Of a stretch of DNA of 64,000 bases, positions 25,801 through 33,398 are shown piece after piece. Source of the stretch: Amoebophrya sp. A120 (lineage: Eukaryota > Sar > Dinophyceae > Syndiniales > Amoebophryaceae); contig CAJINV010000010.1 of the NCBI GenBank assembly GCA_905178155.1, positions 5,247-69,246 of the forward strand, in the 5' to 3' direction. Every line of letters begins with the position of its first letter. The first letter of the stretch is position 1. Made by a program: the position numbers and the translations under genes. The notes beneath the pieces were generated by a model, which saw only the letters and a list, made by a program, of their open reading frames with translations, was not told where the DNA came from and made no database searches.

Positions 25801-28800
25801 AACTGGTAGCAGAGAGTGGAAGCGGAAGGCAAAACCGTGTTCGGCACGCCGTCGTCGTCGCTCGCGGTCGGGCTGTTGCCGTAGTGCATCCGGGAAACCA
25901 AAGCACTTGGGGTGAGCAGTGCCTCCACATCCCAGTCCTGCCGACAAAGTATTATCAAATGCAAAAATGTCTGGGTCTGGAAACTTGTGATGCAAGACAG
26001 TCAATGACAAACGCACTGTAATGCGCCGCCAAGCATGACTAGTTTTTTCGTGCTTCTGTGCTGCGTATTCCGCATGAGAAACTGTGTTTTTGCATGACAG
26101 GCGAGACAGAGAGGCTGTTTGTGGCCACGCAATACAGATTTAAGGGCCATGATGCCAGATCAGCGTGACAATTCTCGCAATCTTCCAGACCCAGACATTT
26201 TTGCAGTTGATAAGTATGTGGCGGATGACATCTTCGATTGCGCCAAGTTGGGAGATCAGGAATTCGGTCAAAATCAACCCTTTCCCGGTGTCGAGATAGC
26301 CTAGATACGGATCTGGAGGGGAGGGGAGGTCTTCTTGTGTATTCGAGACTTCATTTGATGGGTGTTTATTCAGCTTTTTAGTTATTTTCAACACCTTCTG
26401 TTCTTTCGTGTGTTCTCGTTTCTTGTCGACGTTTACTTTCTTCTCTTTTTCGAAAGAAAATTTTTCTTTGCTGAGTTGCAGTGCGGACGAGGAGTCTCGT
26501 ACTTGAGGAGGTTGATCTTGATCTACTAGGGCACCATGGGCCGCCTCATCTTCGTCATTTTTCTTCTTCCCTAATTCCAACATCGCTTGATCTTGCGCCG
26601 CTTGCTGCTGTACAAGTACCCCGCCAGGACGAGCAGCTGGACCACCTTCAGCCAGTGGCACGTCTCCGTCCGCCGAGGGTGAAGGTAAGTCCGGCACGCC
26701 ACCGATGTACATGATGCTGTTGTGCGTAAAATATCGCCTCGTCTGCCGTATCTTAGGGTCGCTCTGCGAGTGCCCGGCTCCGAATCTGTCATCACTCATC
26801 TTGAAGAAGTCATGGGTTGTGGACCAGGAGGGGATCATGTTCTCCCGATACAAGAAAGATTTCTGGTCCGAAAATCGCAGCGAGTTGGGCAGAAACCGGT
26901 GCACCCAGTTCCACACGTTCCCGCGGAGATCCAGTGAATCTTGTATGAAAGCCCCAGGTTGGAAATCCTCAAAGTGGAAATTACTATCTATTATATTCAT
27001 GCGAAAAAAGAGGTCTACAGAGGGTCGAAGGGAGGTGGCCGAGAGGTCAAAAAGAGGTCGACAGAGGTCAAAAAGAGGTCGACAGAGGTGGAGAGGTGGC
27101 GCGGGAGGTCAATCGAGAGGGTGGCCGAGAGGGTGCGCGAGTATAGCCCGCCGAAGGACTCGCCCTAAAGCCGCGCCTATGGGGGACGGAGGTGGCCGAG
27201 AGGGTCCCGAGAGGGTAAACGAGAGGGGGACAGAGGTGCCGAGAGGTTGCGCGAATAAGGGCGGGCCTCTCGCGCAGCCTCCTGGCCACCTCTCGGCCAC
27301 CTCTGTAGACCTCTATCTGTGAGTATAGCCGAACTATTAGCAACACCTCTCGGGAGAGGTGAAAAAGAGGGTCTGCGAGAGGGTCAGAACAACCCGAATC
27401 CCCCCGGCACGCGGTCGATTTTCTTTGGGCCTTTTCATGGCGCAGGCCCGCACCCCCACCCTTTCGCGCAACCCTCTCGCGCCACCCTCTCGCGCTACCC
27501 TTTCGCGGTCGCGCCAGCGATTTTCGCCGGGAAACAAATTAAAAGGGGGCGGGTGGGTGATCAAAAAAAGGCAGCGCGGCTTCCGTTCTGCTTCCTTCGG
27601 CATCTATGTCGAGCCGGCTTCGTTTCGCCCCCAAGCTTCGCTGCAGCTGCTCCCTGCGCATAGCGCCTGAAGGCGCGGGAAGCGCGCAGGAGGCCCAGCG
27701 GGTTGAGATGGCGCAAACCGGCGCCAGTATTTTCTTCGACCTACCTTGACGCCGTGCGCAAACAAAGCTGTGGCGCTGTAGCCCGATCCGCAAATAGTCC
27801 TGCCCCGCCACAACAGCCACTCGCCCCGGCGTCAGCCGGGGCATGGCTGGTAATTTGTAATGCAAAAGAACGACTCCAGTGGAAGCGCCATTTGTAGTCG
27901 GCGCATGACAAATTTCCCGGGCACTCAAAGCGTGTCTGTCATGCTAGAAAGGCAAAGGGTTGCACCTCTCTCGTGCTAATCAGCACTCCAATTCTTGACC
28001 CGTAGCACGACAACAGTCGGCTTCCGTTGCATCCTCTGCAATGCAGTCTTTTTTGCGTCGCATTTCATGCATCACAAATTATTTCCACGTTGAGGATTTC
28101 CATTCTGAGGCTTTCATATCTTGTTTCCGGAAAGTCATCGGGTATTTGATCCGCGCGAAGTATGGGGGTGTCAGGATTGAAATCGTCACAATTGAAATCA
28201 AATAATTTGCCATGCATAAAGTGCAGCCCTCAGAGTGCTGTCTTGCAGAGTAGGCAAGTGACGCAGATTGTAAGCCTGTTGAGGGGTAGAAACTGAGCGT
28301 AGTAAAGTAGCACGACAAAAGGCGTCTTTCTTACCCAAACAGCATGACAAACTGGATTCCGGCTCCAACTAAATTTGTCATGCGCCGATTGGAAACTGGG
28401 TCACAACTTTCATCCATTTTATGCATTGCAAATTATTTCAACTTTGTCGATTTCAATCCTGACAGATCCATACGAAGTCGTACAGCTTTTGTTCGTTCGG
28501 ATCTTTGGCCGTTGTTGTGTAAACTTCGTCCTCCCCATGCGCCGTTTCTAGCGCTACCATTCCCGGCGCGTAGTTAATGTCTACGTTGTATCCTGAGGAA
28601 AGATGTCCCCACCCCAGAGTCAAGATGGGGATTTTGCAACACAAATCAACAATGTTTGGCTGTTGCGCATGACAAGTTTGCGTCTGTAGCATAGAGGTGC
28701 TTGGCTAGCAAACCTACATCACAAATGTAGCCCCTCATCCTGATTAGAGCATGACAAAGCCCCAGACAGCATGAGAAAATGCTCCTCGTGGGGCATGCGC

Positions 28801-31800
28801 ATGAGACACAATTTGGGCATGCAAATTAGCATGACAACTCTGGTGTGGGGACGTTTTTACATATGATACGTTGTAGACGTTCGGAGCCAACGTCCACAGC
28901 AAATCGAACCAATGCTTCTCCTATGCTCTGCAAAAGCATCGCGCTCATAGTAATTGCAGTCATGCTCATGCATTATAAATTTTTTTCTCAACGTAAATCC
29001 GGATTACAAATTTTATTTCTCACGCTAAGGAAATTTGTACTTATATGCATTTATACGAGTACGATGCTTTTGCATTTCATATCTCCTCTATTCGGTAGGC
29101 GTGACTGTCCGCAATTTGGAATTGCCCGTGCTTCCCCCCGTAGTTCAAATCGATGAAATTGATCACGTACGGCGGCTCGATCATCTTGTACTCGATCCCA
29201 CTCGCCGGGGGGAAAACCTGCGGGGAGCCGAAGTCATCTCCCTTTTTGGTCGGGAGAGCGGAATCCGGTAAATCTTGGTCCTGTAACTGAGACATGAAAA
29301 CCCGATAGACGTTGTCGCGGAAGTCGTAGGGAACGGAAGATGTAGGTGCTGCTCCTGCAGCTCCATTTGCCGGCTCTTGCACGGCTGTGCTAGAAGTACT
29401 TCGTGGCGTCCCAACTAGTCCAAAATCGTACTGAAAAGTGTTGTTCCGACACGCGTCTTTAAGCTGGTACCCCTTCCCGGTTCCCGGCTGATCTTGTAAA
29501 TCTTTCACCGGTTCCGCAACTTCCTTCATTACGGTGATCGTTTGCCCCGGGTTGTTCGGATCCTGTGCCTGCGTCTCCACAAACTTCGTCTTCGCCCGGG
29601 ACAACACCGACCTCTCCAAGTCCGTTCGGGAAATTTTCGCCGCGCGCAGGGAATAATCGTATTTGTTCGTGTCGAGAGTGATAGCCGCAGCAGGTGCAGC
29701 AGCACCAGCACCGCCGGCAGCAGGCACTATGCCCAGAAAAAAAAAACTATCCCCATCCATTTATTGCATGAGAAACACAGACCTTCTATGCATGTTTTGC
29801 ACCACAAATTCGATGGGGAGGAAGAGTTTTTTTTTGTTCATAGGCACCGGTGGAATCGTCCGCCGATACACCGGGTTTTTCACCAGCGCCCTATCCTAAG
29901 CAAAAACGTCCCCGCACCAGAGTGAAGAAGAAGATGGGAAATCTGCTAGACAAATCAACCAACTTTCGCTGTTTCGCATGACAGGTTTGCCCTCGTAGTG
30001 TGATCCTGTTTCGCTAGTTCAGCAGCATCACAGATCTAGAACATAATGCTGATTCTAGCGTCACAAACTCAAAAACAAAAACACGACTAGCAAATGCCCC
30101 TCATGGCGCTCGACATGACAAACATTTTTGGCATGCCGATTTGCATGACAACTCTGGTCGTGTGGGGACGTTTTTACTCAGGATACACCCGGAGGGAAAC
30201 TTTATGCTTTTCCGCCCGAGAGAAGATAGACAGGAGCAATCCCCTTCCACCCTTCCGGTACTTTGCGTTGGGGTTGGTTTTCCGCGACGTTCCGGCGGGG
30301 GAAGTGGTCAACGGGTCGACAATTCCTTTGTCAAAGGCAAATATGTGTCTGGGTCTGGAAGTAGAGCAAGAGTGCAAAACTGGTTACGCATCTCGCGGAC
30401 CACGCGCGAGGTCTGGGATGCGCACAAGGGCGTCACAGGTTTTGCGAGTACACGTTCCTGACTCCTATTCAACGTGAGAAATGCGCCTTTATTTCGTGGC
30501 TTCTAGCAAGTCGCGGACAACAAGTTTTGGGGTTCATAGTGCAAAATTTTTTCTCAGTCGGGAAGTCGCATGACGGATTGCATTCTTCCAGAGGACCCAG
30601 ACATATTTGCAATGGATACCCTCTATCCGCAGTCGAACTTACGCCACCGAGACGCAGGATCGGGAAGATGCACTATGGGGGTGTCAGGATCGAAATCGAC
30701 AAAGTTGAAAAATTTGTAATGCATAAATTGCAGGGCATGTATGGCCTGTGTTGGGGAGGAGGCAGATGAGACCGATCGCAAGCCTGTTTAGGGGAAGGCG
30801 ATGCGCTGCCAGAGTAGCATGACAGGAGCAGCGTTCTTTGCCCAAACAGCATGACGCACTGGATTTCGGTGCTCTTGAAATTTGTCATGCGCCACTTGGA
30901 AACTGAGGCCCCAACTGGTATCGATTTTATGCATTGCAAGTTATTTCGATTTTGTTGATTTCGATCCTGACACTTCCATATGCACGCTTCGTGACTTATA
31001 TCATCCCTTGGATACAAGTCGATCTCGTTGGGGACTTGCGTTTTTTTCGTTGTACCAGCACCCCCCGCCGGATATGCACTGCAAAAGTATCGTACTAGTA
31101 TGAACTGCATGACAAATTTTCTCAAGAACAAAAACGCAATTTGTAGTGCTGTTTCGCCTTAGACAGTAGATCTGTCATGCATGGCTGCAATTAGTACGAA
31201 TACGATACTTTTGCAATTCATACAGGATCTGGCTCCACGACTTCTGTAGACAATGGCGGGTCCGGCGGAACGCCGGCGAGGATCATGTTCTGCACCACCG
31301 ACGGCGACGCGCGGACCTGCAGAAAAGCGTTGGGGTACCCGTCGTCGTCTTCGGTTGCAGAGGTCGCTAGCGGAGGGGCGGGAGGTGCACTACCGTCATT
31401 CGGCACACATTCGCACAACCACGTACCCGAACTGGGATCCGCCGGATAGTTGTCGCCCTCTTGGAAGTGGCATTTTCGTTCGGCGCCACCTGCTCCGCTA
31501 TCGGATGATGTTGAGGAACCACTAACAGGACTACTGGACCGACACATCTCGTTGTTGTGAAACACGAAATCCACGGACCCGGCGGAAGAAGTTTCGTGGA
31601 ATTTTATCACAAAATCCTTCGGAAAGTTTTTGTTCAGCAATAATTGGCTCGGGTTGCGGAAAAAGTTCGCGGAAACGCGGCCTCGGATCATCTTTATCTC
31701 CAGCTGATTCTTGTCCATATCGGGCAACACCGTCGAGTCCAGCATGGAGACGAACACCCACTGCAGATCGAATTTCACGAATTCCTTGGCTTTGATGAAA

Positions 31801-32502
31801 AATGCCGTGGTGGAGTGGATCTGCGCGAGGCTTTCCTGCGACTTCAGGTAGAGGTAAAGCGACCGAATGTGGTAGTCAAAGCGGGTTTGTTCCAGAAAGG
31901 CTTCCAGGTCTTCTTCGTCGTAAATTCCGTAGAATGGCGTAGAAAGTGTTCCCTCTGTTTTTTCCTGCGCCGCTTTTTTCCAAATCCTTGTCAGCGCTTG
32001 GAGATCCAGCGTCACGATATTCAACGTGCAGCTGTATTTCGGACTCACGATATTCCGTGAAAATTAACCATCCCATCCATCCAATTTGTGCATGACAAAC
32101 AGAAAGCTTTATGTATGTTTTGCATCACAAACTGGATCATGGGAATGTTTAAATTATTTCAGGGGATACACGATGCGCTTTTCGTATTCGACGGTCAGTG
32201 TGGAGGTTTGCTTGCCCATGAAAAACTCCTCAGCTTTATCCAACAAAAAAGTGTTAACATCAAACGGTTGGCATAGATTGCAAATATGGCATGACAAATT
32301 TTACCAAGCATGCATGCTACGCATGACAAATTTGGGCACGTTTTGTGATGCCTTCCTGCGTCACAAATTCCGTTAACGTTAAACACTTTTTCCTGTGATA
32401 CGGTTCCTCGACAAAGCTGTCGGAGGTGCGCAGGATCAGGAGCGTATTCGAGGCGTACCTGATTTTTTTAAAATCTAACCGAACCAGTCGTGGGCAAAGT
32501 AA
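4819..32502 (-). CDS. Giant multi-pass membrane protein (~4,600 aa), possible polycystin-like channel
   Basis: About 50 exons separated by 49 introners. Removing each element plus 5 nt gives one frame from about 32502 to a TAG at 4819-4821. Roughly 27.7 kb of gene yields about 13.8 kb of coding sequence. Seen in order: an N-terminal extracellular-type region (32.5-26.2 kb) with NVWNWVHRFLP and FTHNSIMYIGGV, which resemble the start of the polycystin (TOP) domain; a hydrophobic helix FFVIAFWITI-ISAAIL across the introner at 25400; a long low-complexity and C2-like stretch; clustered helices at 19.1-18.1 kb (FVLYAVLCWPF, FLLILGFLLSF) and 16.3-15.8 kb (LLFHILFYGMFFALIF, FLVFFLSFWTVLMLVG); a cytosolic part with helix-loop-helix segments but no canonical calcium loop; and two C-terminal helices (LFYSLIFALLFLFIALVL, VQVFFAAFLTF). 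The true start was not found: the first exon opens after a TAA at 32503-32505, and an upstream exon is needed. The single-gene model is well supported; the polycystin link is weak. Confidence 0.75.
4869..5121. mobile_element. Introner IE-B, target duplication GTAGA
   Basis: 253 bp, perfect duplication. Last introner of the giant gene. Excision joins LGVY to LGRLK, 17 codons before the stop. Confidence 0.93.
5187..5451. mobile_element. Introner IE-B, target duplication GGCGA
   Basis: 265 bp, perfect duplication. Excision joins QVFFA to AFLTF inside the last membrane helix. Confidence 0.93.
6257..6366. repeat. Near-perfect 110-nt hairpin
   Basis: The left arm from AAGCGCGCTCAG to CCCAACCTGC pairs with the right arm around the centre CTGCGGCGCAG at 6308-6318. 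The stem is about 53 bp with no obvious mismatch. It lies inside the nested inverted-repeat element. Confidence 0.9.
6377..6410. repeat. Perfect hairpin, 14-bp stem
   Basis: CTGGCAGCGGCCGA pairs with TCGGCCGCTGCCAG around a 6-nt loop. It follows the large hairpin by 10 bp. Confidence 0.9.
6433..6459. repeat. Perfect hairpin, about 12-bp stem
   Basis: ACCTTGGCTGTTC pairs with GAACAGCCAAGGT around a central G. Third of three consecutive hairpins. Confidence 0.85.
6530..6709 (-). CDS. Open frame inside the nested element, uncertain
   Basis: On the minus strand a 60-codon frame ending in TAA at 6530-6532 has protein-like composition (QLVDPAGETTQKQQKEWW, FERAYIESQSVPRWW). Excising the IE-D at 6715-6931 extends it upstream through RIATI-IQLVD. 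It is not recognisable as a transposase. The plus strand is also open here, so coding is unproven. Confidence 0.3.
   Translation of the reverse strand, partial: QLVDPAGETTQKQQKEWWNLQASSLKELIKTKASALKRPEFERAYIESQSVPRWWGCGL
6715..6931. mobile_element. Introner IE-D inside the nested element, duplication GATAA
   Basis: 217 bp. IE-D ends in TATCCCACGAAAAAACTG-like sequence and its inverse. Perfect 5-bp duplication. It is an introner inside a transposon-like element inside another introner. Confidence 0.9.
7121..7329. mobile_element. Introner IE-D, target duplication AGAAC
   Basis: 209 bp, perfect duplication. Excision joins LLFY to SLIFA within a membrane helix of the giant protein. Confidence 0.93.
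7383..7665. mobile_element. Introner IE-C, target duplication GCATC
   Basis: 283 bp. IE-C ends resemble TATCCTGAGTAAAAACG followed by a C-rich run, and the inverse. Perfect duplication. Joins KKQLM to RDLGL. Confidence 0.93.
7819..8056. mobile_element. Introner IE-J (copy 1)
   Basis: 238 bp. IE-J ends in TATGGCGTTCTCAAACG and its inverse; here the left TAT has become TTT. Flanks CAAAT and CAACT. Joins FFTKL to VHLLG. Confidence 0.87.
8391..8652. mobile_element. Introner IE-B, flanks CAACA/CAACG
   Basis: 262 bp, one mismatch in the duplication. Joins SGINV to GVNNN. Confidence 0.88.
8730..8880. mobile_element. Introner IE-A, target duplication CGGAT
   Basis: 151 bp, perfect duplication. Joins LLKS to GMWLD. 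Confidence 0.93.
9662..9800. mobile_element. Introner IE-A, target duplication TGCCT
   Basis: 139 bp, perfect duplication. Joins FIPR to QNLMR. Confidence 0.93.
9991..10209. mobile_element. Introner IE-D, target duplication CGGGT
   Basis: 219 bp, perfect duplication, terminal repeats diverged. Joins GPKNP to YSANI. Confidence 0.9.
10550..10720. mobile_element. Introner IE-A, flanks GGAGA/GAAGA
   Basis: 171 bp, one mismatch. Joins ADSIL to LPQGM. Confidence 0.88.
11110..11374. mobile_element. Introner IE-C, target duplication CTTCG
   Basis: 265 bp, perfect duplication. Joins FVLTE to AGVIQ. Confidence 0.93.
11503..11673. mobile_element. Introner IE-E, flanks CCTTC/CTTTC
   Basis: 171 bp. 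IE-E carries GTTAACGTTAAC-like sequence next to A-rich termini. Joins TDGLK to ASSGG. Confidence 0.87.
13315..14339 (+). mobile_element. Helitron-like element, copy 1
   Basis: 1,025 bp. It begins TTTCTATATATTATATTC and ends in a stem-loop followed by CATGGCTGG. It was inserted between A and T of the IE-A interior: deleting it restores AATGAAA-TTTATACTAG, as in intact IE-A copies, with no target duplication. The 5' third is rich in AGAGGT-type repeats with an internal foldback, the middle is a 12-13 bp minisatellite, and the 3' part has a conserved CTGCAGCTGCTCCCTGCG segment. Long open frames inside are minisatellite artefacts. Confidence 0.8.
13826..14110. repeat. Minisatellite, unit CCACCCTCTCGCG (13 bp, some 12 bp)
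   Basis: About 21 near-identical units in the first Helitron-like copy. The other two copies have about 4 and 13 such units, some degenerate, so the array length varies between copies. Confidence 0.95.
14806..15001. mobile_element. Introner IE-A, duplication decayed (TTTGA/TTCCG)
   Basis: 196 bp, the longest plain IE-A. Only two of five flanking bases match, yet dropping the element plus 5 nt still joins GAKGG to KDDDK in frame. Confidence 0.8.
15164..15468. mobile_element. Introner IE-G, target duplication CGGTT
   Basis: 305 bp. IE-G ends in TATGGAAGTGTCAGGAT-like sequence; this and the copy at 26944 use the TATGAAAGCC variant. Perfect duplication. Joins SDDEP to GGSSF. Confidence 0.93.
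15518..15663. mobile_element. Introner IE-A, flanks TGTAC/TGTAG
   Basis: 146 bp, one mismatch. Joins GQGY to SFTDE. Confidence 0.88.
16673..16935. mobile_element. Introner IE-B, target duplication TTGGC
   Basis: 263 bp, perfect duplication. Joins VSLA to NAERQ. Confidence 0.93.
17834..18111. mobile_element. Introner IE-B, flanks TAACA/CAACA
   Basis: 278 bp, one mismatch. Joins DALLL to TGPAT. Confidence 0.88.
18163..18323. mobile_element. Introner IE-A, flanks AGCGA/AACGA
   Basis: 161 bp, one mismatch. Joins LLSF to LFTQF in a membrane segment. Confidence 0.88.
18561..18705. mobile_element. Introner IE-A, target duplication CGTAG
   Basis: 145 bp, perfect duplication. The TATCC end lies on the right here, the reverse of the copy at 21910. 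Joins FVLY to AVLCW. Confidence 0.93.
18742..19020. mobile_element. Introner IE-C, target duplication TCTTC
   Basis: 279 bp; the right terminus reads GTA instead of ATA. Perfect duplication. Joins VAGR to VFLVI. Only 36 bases of exon separate it from the preceding IE-A. Confidence 0.92.
19234..19453. mobile_element. Introner IE-K, target duplication GTTTC
   Basis: 220 bp, perfect duplication. Clearly the same family as 1711-1933. Joins QYET to DRIGA. Confidence 0.93.
19503..19651. mobile_element. Introner IE-A, target duplication GACGC
   Basis: 149 bp, perfect duplication. Joins LPLRC to VPRYR. Confidence 0.93.
19908..20214. mobile_element. Introner IE-G, target duplication TCAAA
   Basis: 307 bp, perfect duplication. 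Joins KANL to NYEKK. Confidence 0.93.
20599..20762. mobile_element. Introner IE-F, duplication not recognisable
   Basis: 164 bp. IE-F ends in TATGCAATACAAATTTCC on one side and GGGAAATTTACTGTGGATA on the other. Flanks TAATC and AAACG do not match, but element plus 5 nt still joins GRKAF to TRTGS. Confidence 0.8.
21682..21832. mobile_element. Introner IE-F, flanks TCAGC/TCAAC
   Basis: 151 bp, one mismatch. Joins EQQPL to RGQSN. Confidence 0.88.
21910..22058. mobile_element. Introner IE-A, target duplication AATTT
   Basis: 149 bp, perfect duplication. Joins GEEN to YPVSD. Confidence 0.93.
22124..22286. mobile_element. Introner IE-A, flanks CAGCC/CAGTC
   Basis: 163 bp, one mismatch. Joins KKGGT to ASGNN. 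Confidence 0.88.
22375..22527. mobile_element. Introner IE-A, target duplication AACCG
   Basis: 153 bp, perfect duplication. Joins SEFRF to YGAQF. Confidence 0.93.
22839..22982. mobile_element. Introner IE-F, target duplication TCAAA
   Basis: 144 bp, perfect duplication. Joins KLQFD to KLKLS. Confidence 0.93.
23042..23184. mobile_element. Introner IE-A, target duplication ACATT
   Basis: 143 bp, perfect duplication. Joins VTENV to ENYEE. Confidence 0.93.
23322..23470. mobile_element. Introner IE-A, target duplication ATGTA
   Basis: 149 bp, perfect duplication. Joins RVEYI to RPTPS. Confidence 0.93.
23546..23827. mobile_element. Introner IE-B, target duplication ACCGG, with internal palindrome
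   Basis: 282 bp, perfect duplication. Joins GRYYR to FYLEI. Carries a 47-nt snap-back not seen in other IE-B copies. Confidence 0.93.
23721..23767. repeat. Perfect 47-nt palindrome inside an introner
   Basis: A 23-bp stem from TGACGCAGAAGC to GGCATACA, a single-base loop, and the exact inverse. Unique to this IE-B copy. Confidence 0.95.
24052..24209. mobile_element. Introner IE-F, target duplication TTGGG
   Basis: 158 bp; the right end reads GTA. Perfect duplication. Joins DFFLP to SLNTA. Confidence 0.91.
25055..25321. mobile_element. Introner IE-B, flanks TCCGT/ATCGT
   Basis: 267 bp, two mismatches. Joins NLIKR to LHLNE. Confidence 0.85.
25400..25670. mobile_element. Introner IE-B, flanks GATCG/TATCG
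   Basis: 271 bp, one mismatch. Joins FWITI to ISAAI in the middle of a membrane helix. Confidence 0.88.
25953..26212. mobile_element. Introner IE-B, target duplication AGTAT
   Basis: 260 bp, perfect duplication. Joins IRHIL to CRQDW. Confidence 0.93.
26944..28118. mobile_element. Introner IE-G carrying a Helitron-like element, duplication TCTTG
   Basis: TATGAAAGCC at 26944 and its inverse at 28118 are flanked by perfect TCTTG. The 870-bp insert at 26981-27850 interrupts it. The whole nest is removed to join TFRKQ to DSLDL. Confidence 0.92.
26981..27850 (+). mobile_element. Helitron-like element, copy 2
   Basis: 870 bp, from TTACTATCTATTATATTC to a stem-loop CCCCGGC-GTCA-GCCGGGG and then CATGGCTGG. 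Removing it leaves GTGGAAA-TAATTTGTAATGC, the normal IE-G interior, so insertion was between A and T without duplication. The minisatellite is short here. Confidence 0.82.
28160..28472. mobile_element. Introner IE-G, target duplication CGAAG
   Basis: 313 bp, perfect duplication. Joins LYDF to ARIKY. Confidence 0.93.
28589..28868. mobile_element. Introner IE-C, target duplication CGTTG
   Basis: 280 bp, perfect duplication. Joins VYNV to DINYA. Confidence 0.93.
28922..29081. mobile_element. Introner IE-A, target duplication TCTCC
   Basis: 160 bp, perfect duplication. Joins RIEE to KHWFD. Confidence 0.93.
29728..29842. mobile_element. Introner IE-H, target duplication GGCAC
   Basis: 115 bp. 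IE-H is the shortest family, ending in TATCCACAGAAAAAACCCATCC-like sequence and its inverse. Perfect duplication. Joins TIPPV to PAAGG. Confidence 0.92.
29892..30185. mobile_element. Introner IE-C, flanks CGCCC/CACCC
   Basis: 294 bp, one mismatch. Joins VSLRV to LVKNP. Confidence 0.88.
30328..30618. mobile_element. Introner IE-B, degenerate ends
   Basis: About 291 bp. The left terminus reads TTGTCAAAGG rather than TATCAAATG, and the flanks TTCCT and CCCTC do not match. Reading frames TADRG and IVDPL lie on either side; the exact junction is unclear. Confidence 0.75.
30674..30980. mobile_element. Introner IE-G, target duplication TGCAC
   Basis: 307 bp, perfect duplication. Joins SHEAC to IFPIL. 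Confidence 0.93.
31073..31222. mobile_element. Introner IE-A, flanks CCGGA/CAGGA
   Basis: 150 bp, one mismatch. Joins VVEPD to PAGGA. Confidence 0.88.
32051..32168. mobile_element. Introner IE-H (diverged), target duplication CACGA
   Basis: 118 bp. Ends TATTCCGTGAAAAT and ATTTCAGGGGATA are diverged from other IE-H copies, but the duplication is perfect. Joins EKRIV to SPKYS. Confidence 0.88.
32237..32400. mobile_element. Introner IE-E, flanks AGCTT/CGGTT
   Basis: 164 bp, two mismatches in the duplication. First visible introner of the giant gene. The upstream exon reads LLILRTSDSFVEEP and the downstream one EEFFMGKQ. Confidence 0.85.
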
Positions 32503-32780
32503 TTAACCATCTGCAGCTTGTTTTGTTCTTGCACTAGTAGGTACTACACGATGCAGAAATTAAAATTGTACGAGGAGTCGTGTTTCTGTGTCATCTTCTC
32601 GCTGCAACCACAGCATCACTTTTTTTGTGCTAGTAGCTCGCGTTCTGGAAACAAGTTCTGCAGTTTATTTCGTACCCTTTATTTTTCCAATCCTCGCTAA
32701 CATCGTCTCCGCCCCCATATCAATATAGCTCGCTCAAGTGTAGTTACAATTCATATCAAAACTGTTCTTTATATATACGT

Positions 32781-32825
32781 ACCCTTGAAAGAAAGCACTC
32801 GTAACGAGTGCTTTCTTTTAAGGGT
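32781..32825. repeat. 45-nt near-perfect hairpin between genes
   Basis: ACCCTTGAAAGAAAGCACTCGT pairs with its inverse around a one-base loop, with a single mismatch or wobble near the base. It lies upstream of the giant gene and downstream of the small gene ending at 32937. It could be a processing or termination structure or a tiny inverted-repeat insertion. Confidence 0.85.
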
Positions 32826-32936
32826 TTCACTTCGAAATATCCATGGTCTGGCCGACGGGGCCACGGCACATATTACATGCGCGCAGATTCTCAATAGTAA
32901 ACCGGACCTGACTGACTGAAACATACGTCTACTTTT

Positions 32937-33398
32937 TTACGTAAAAAAACAAAACGAGCGCCGTACACGTTTCTCATGCGTGGAACAAGGATGGCGAAGA
33001 TGGTCATACAAATACACAACAGCATCAGCACTTTCTTCCATTTCTGACAGTTGCGATTGTAACACAACGACCACCTGGTCTTCATTCCATACCCGGAAAC
33101 CGTTAAACTCGAGAAACTCGTCCCATGCCCTGTTCGACCACGCCGACTTAATTTTGTCTGGAGTGAACAACTGAAAATCCAGTGTGGAGGTGAATACCAC
33201 GTCGCAGTTTGCGATCGAGATTTGCAGGTCGTGCTCTACCGGAATGTAGTACCGGGACTCCTTCTGCACATACCGGCCCTGGAAGATGCAACTGTACAAA
33301 AGCGCCCCCGTGCCTGCCGCAATTAGAAGAAAAGTGCAACAGGTCAGCGGCCATCGGGACCGGAAAGGCACCGGGAGAGGGATGCCCTCAACGATCAT
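32937..33398 (-). CDS. Small protein with one N-terminal membrane helix, unknown function
   Basis: An intact 153-codon frame from ATG at 33398 to a stop at 32937-32939, without introners. After a short N-terminus comes a hydrophobic helix (CCTFLLIAAGTGALLYSCIF), then a soluble region of about 110 residues. This is a type II membrane or signal-anchor topology. No family is recognised. Alternatively it is the first exon of the giant gene: a GT in AAC-GTGTAC (near 32961) and an AG just before the LDFKK exon could splice in frame, which would supply the giant protein's missing start and first membrane helix. Neither option can be excluded. Confidence 0.5.
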   Translation of the reverse strand: MIVEGIPLPVPFRSRWPLTCCTFLLIAAGTGALLYSCIFQGRYVQKESRYYIPVEHDLQISIANCDVVFTSTLDFQLFTPDKIKSAWSNRAWDEFLEFNGFRVWNEDQVVVVLQSQLSEMEESADAVVYLYDHLRHPCSTHEKRVRRSFCFFT

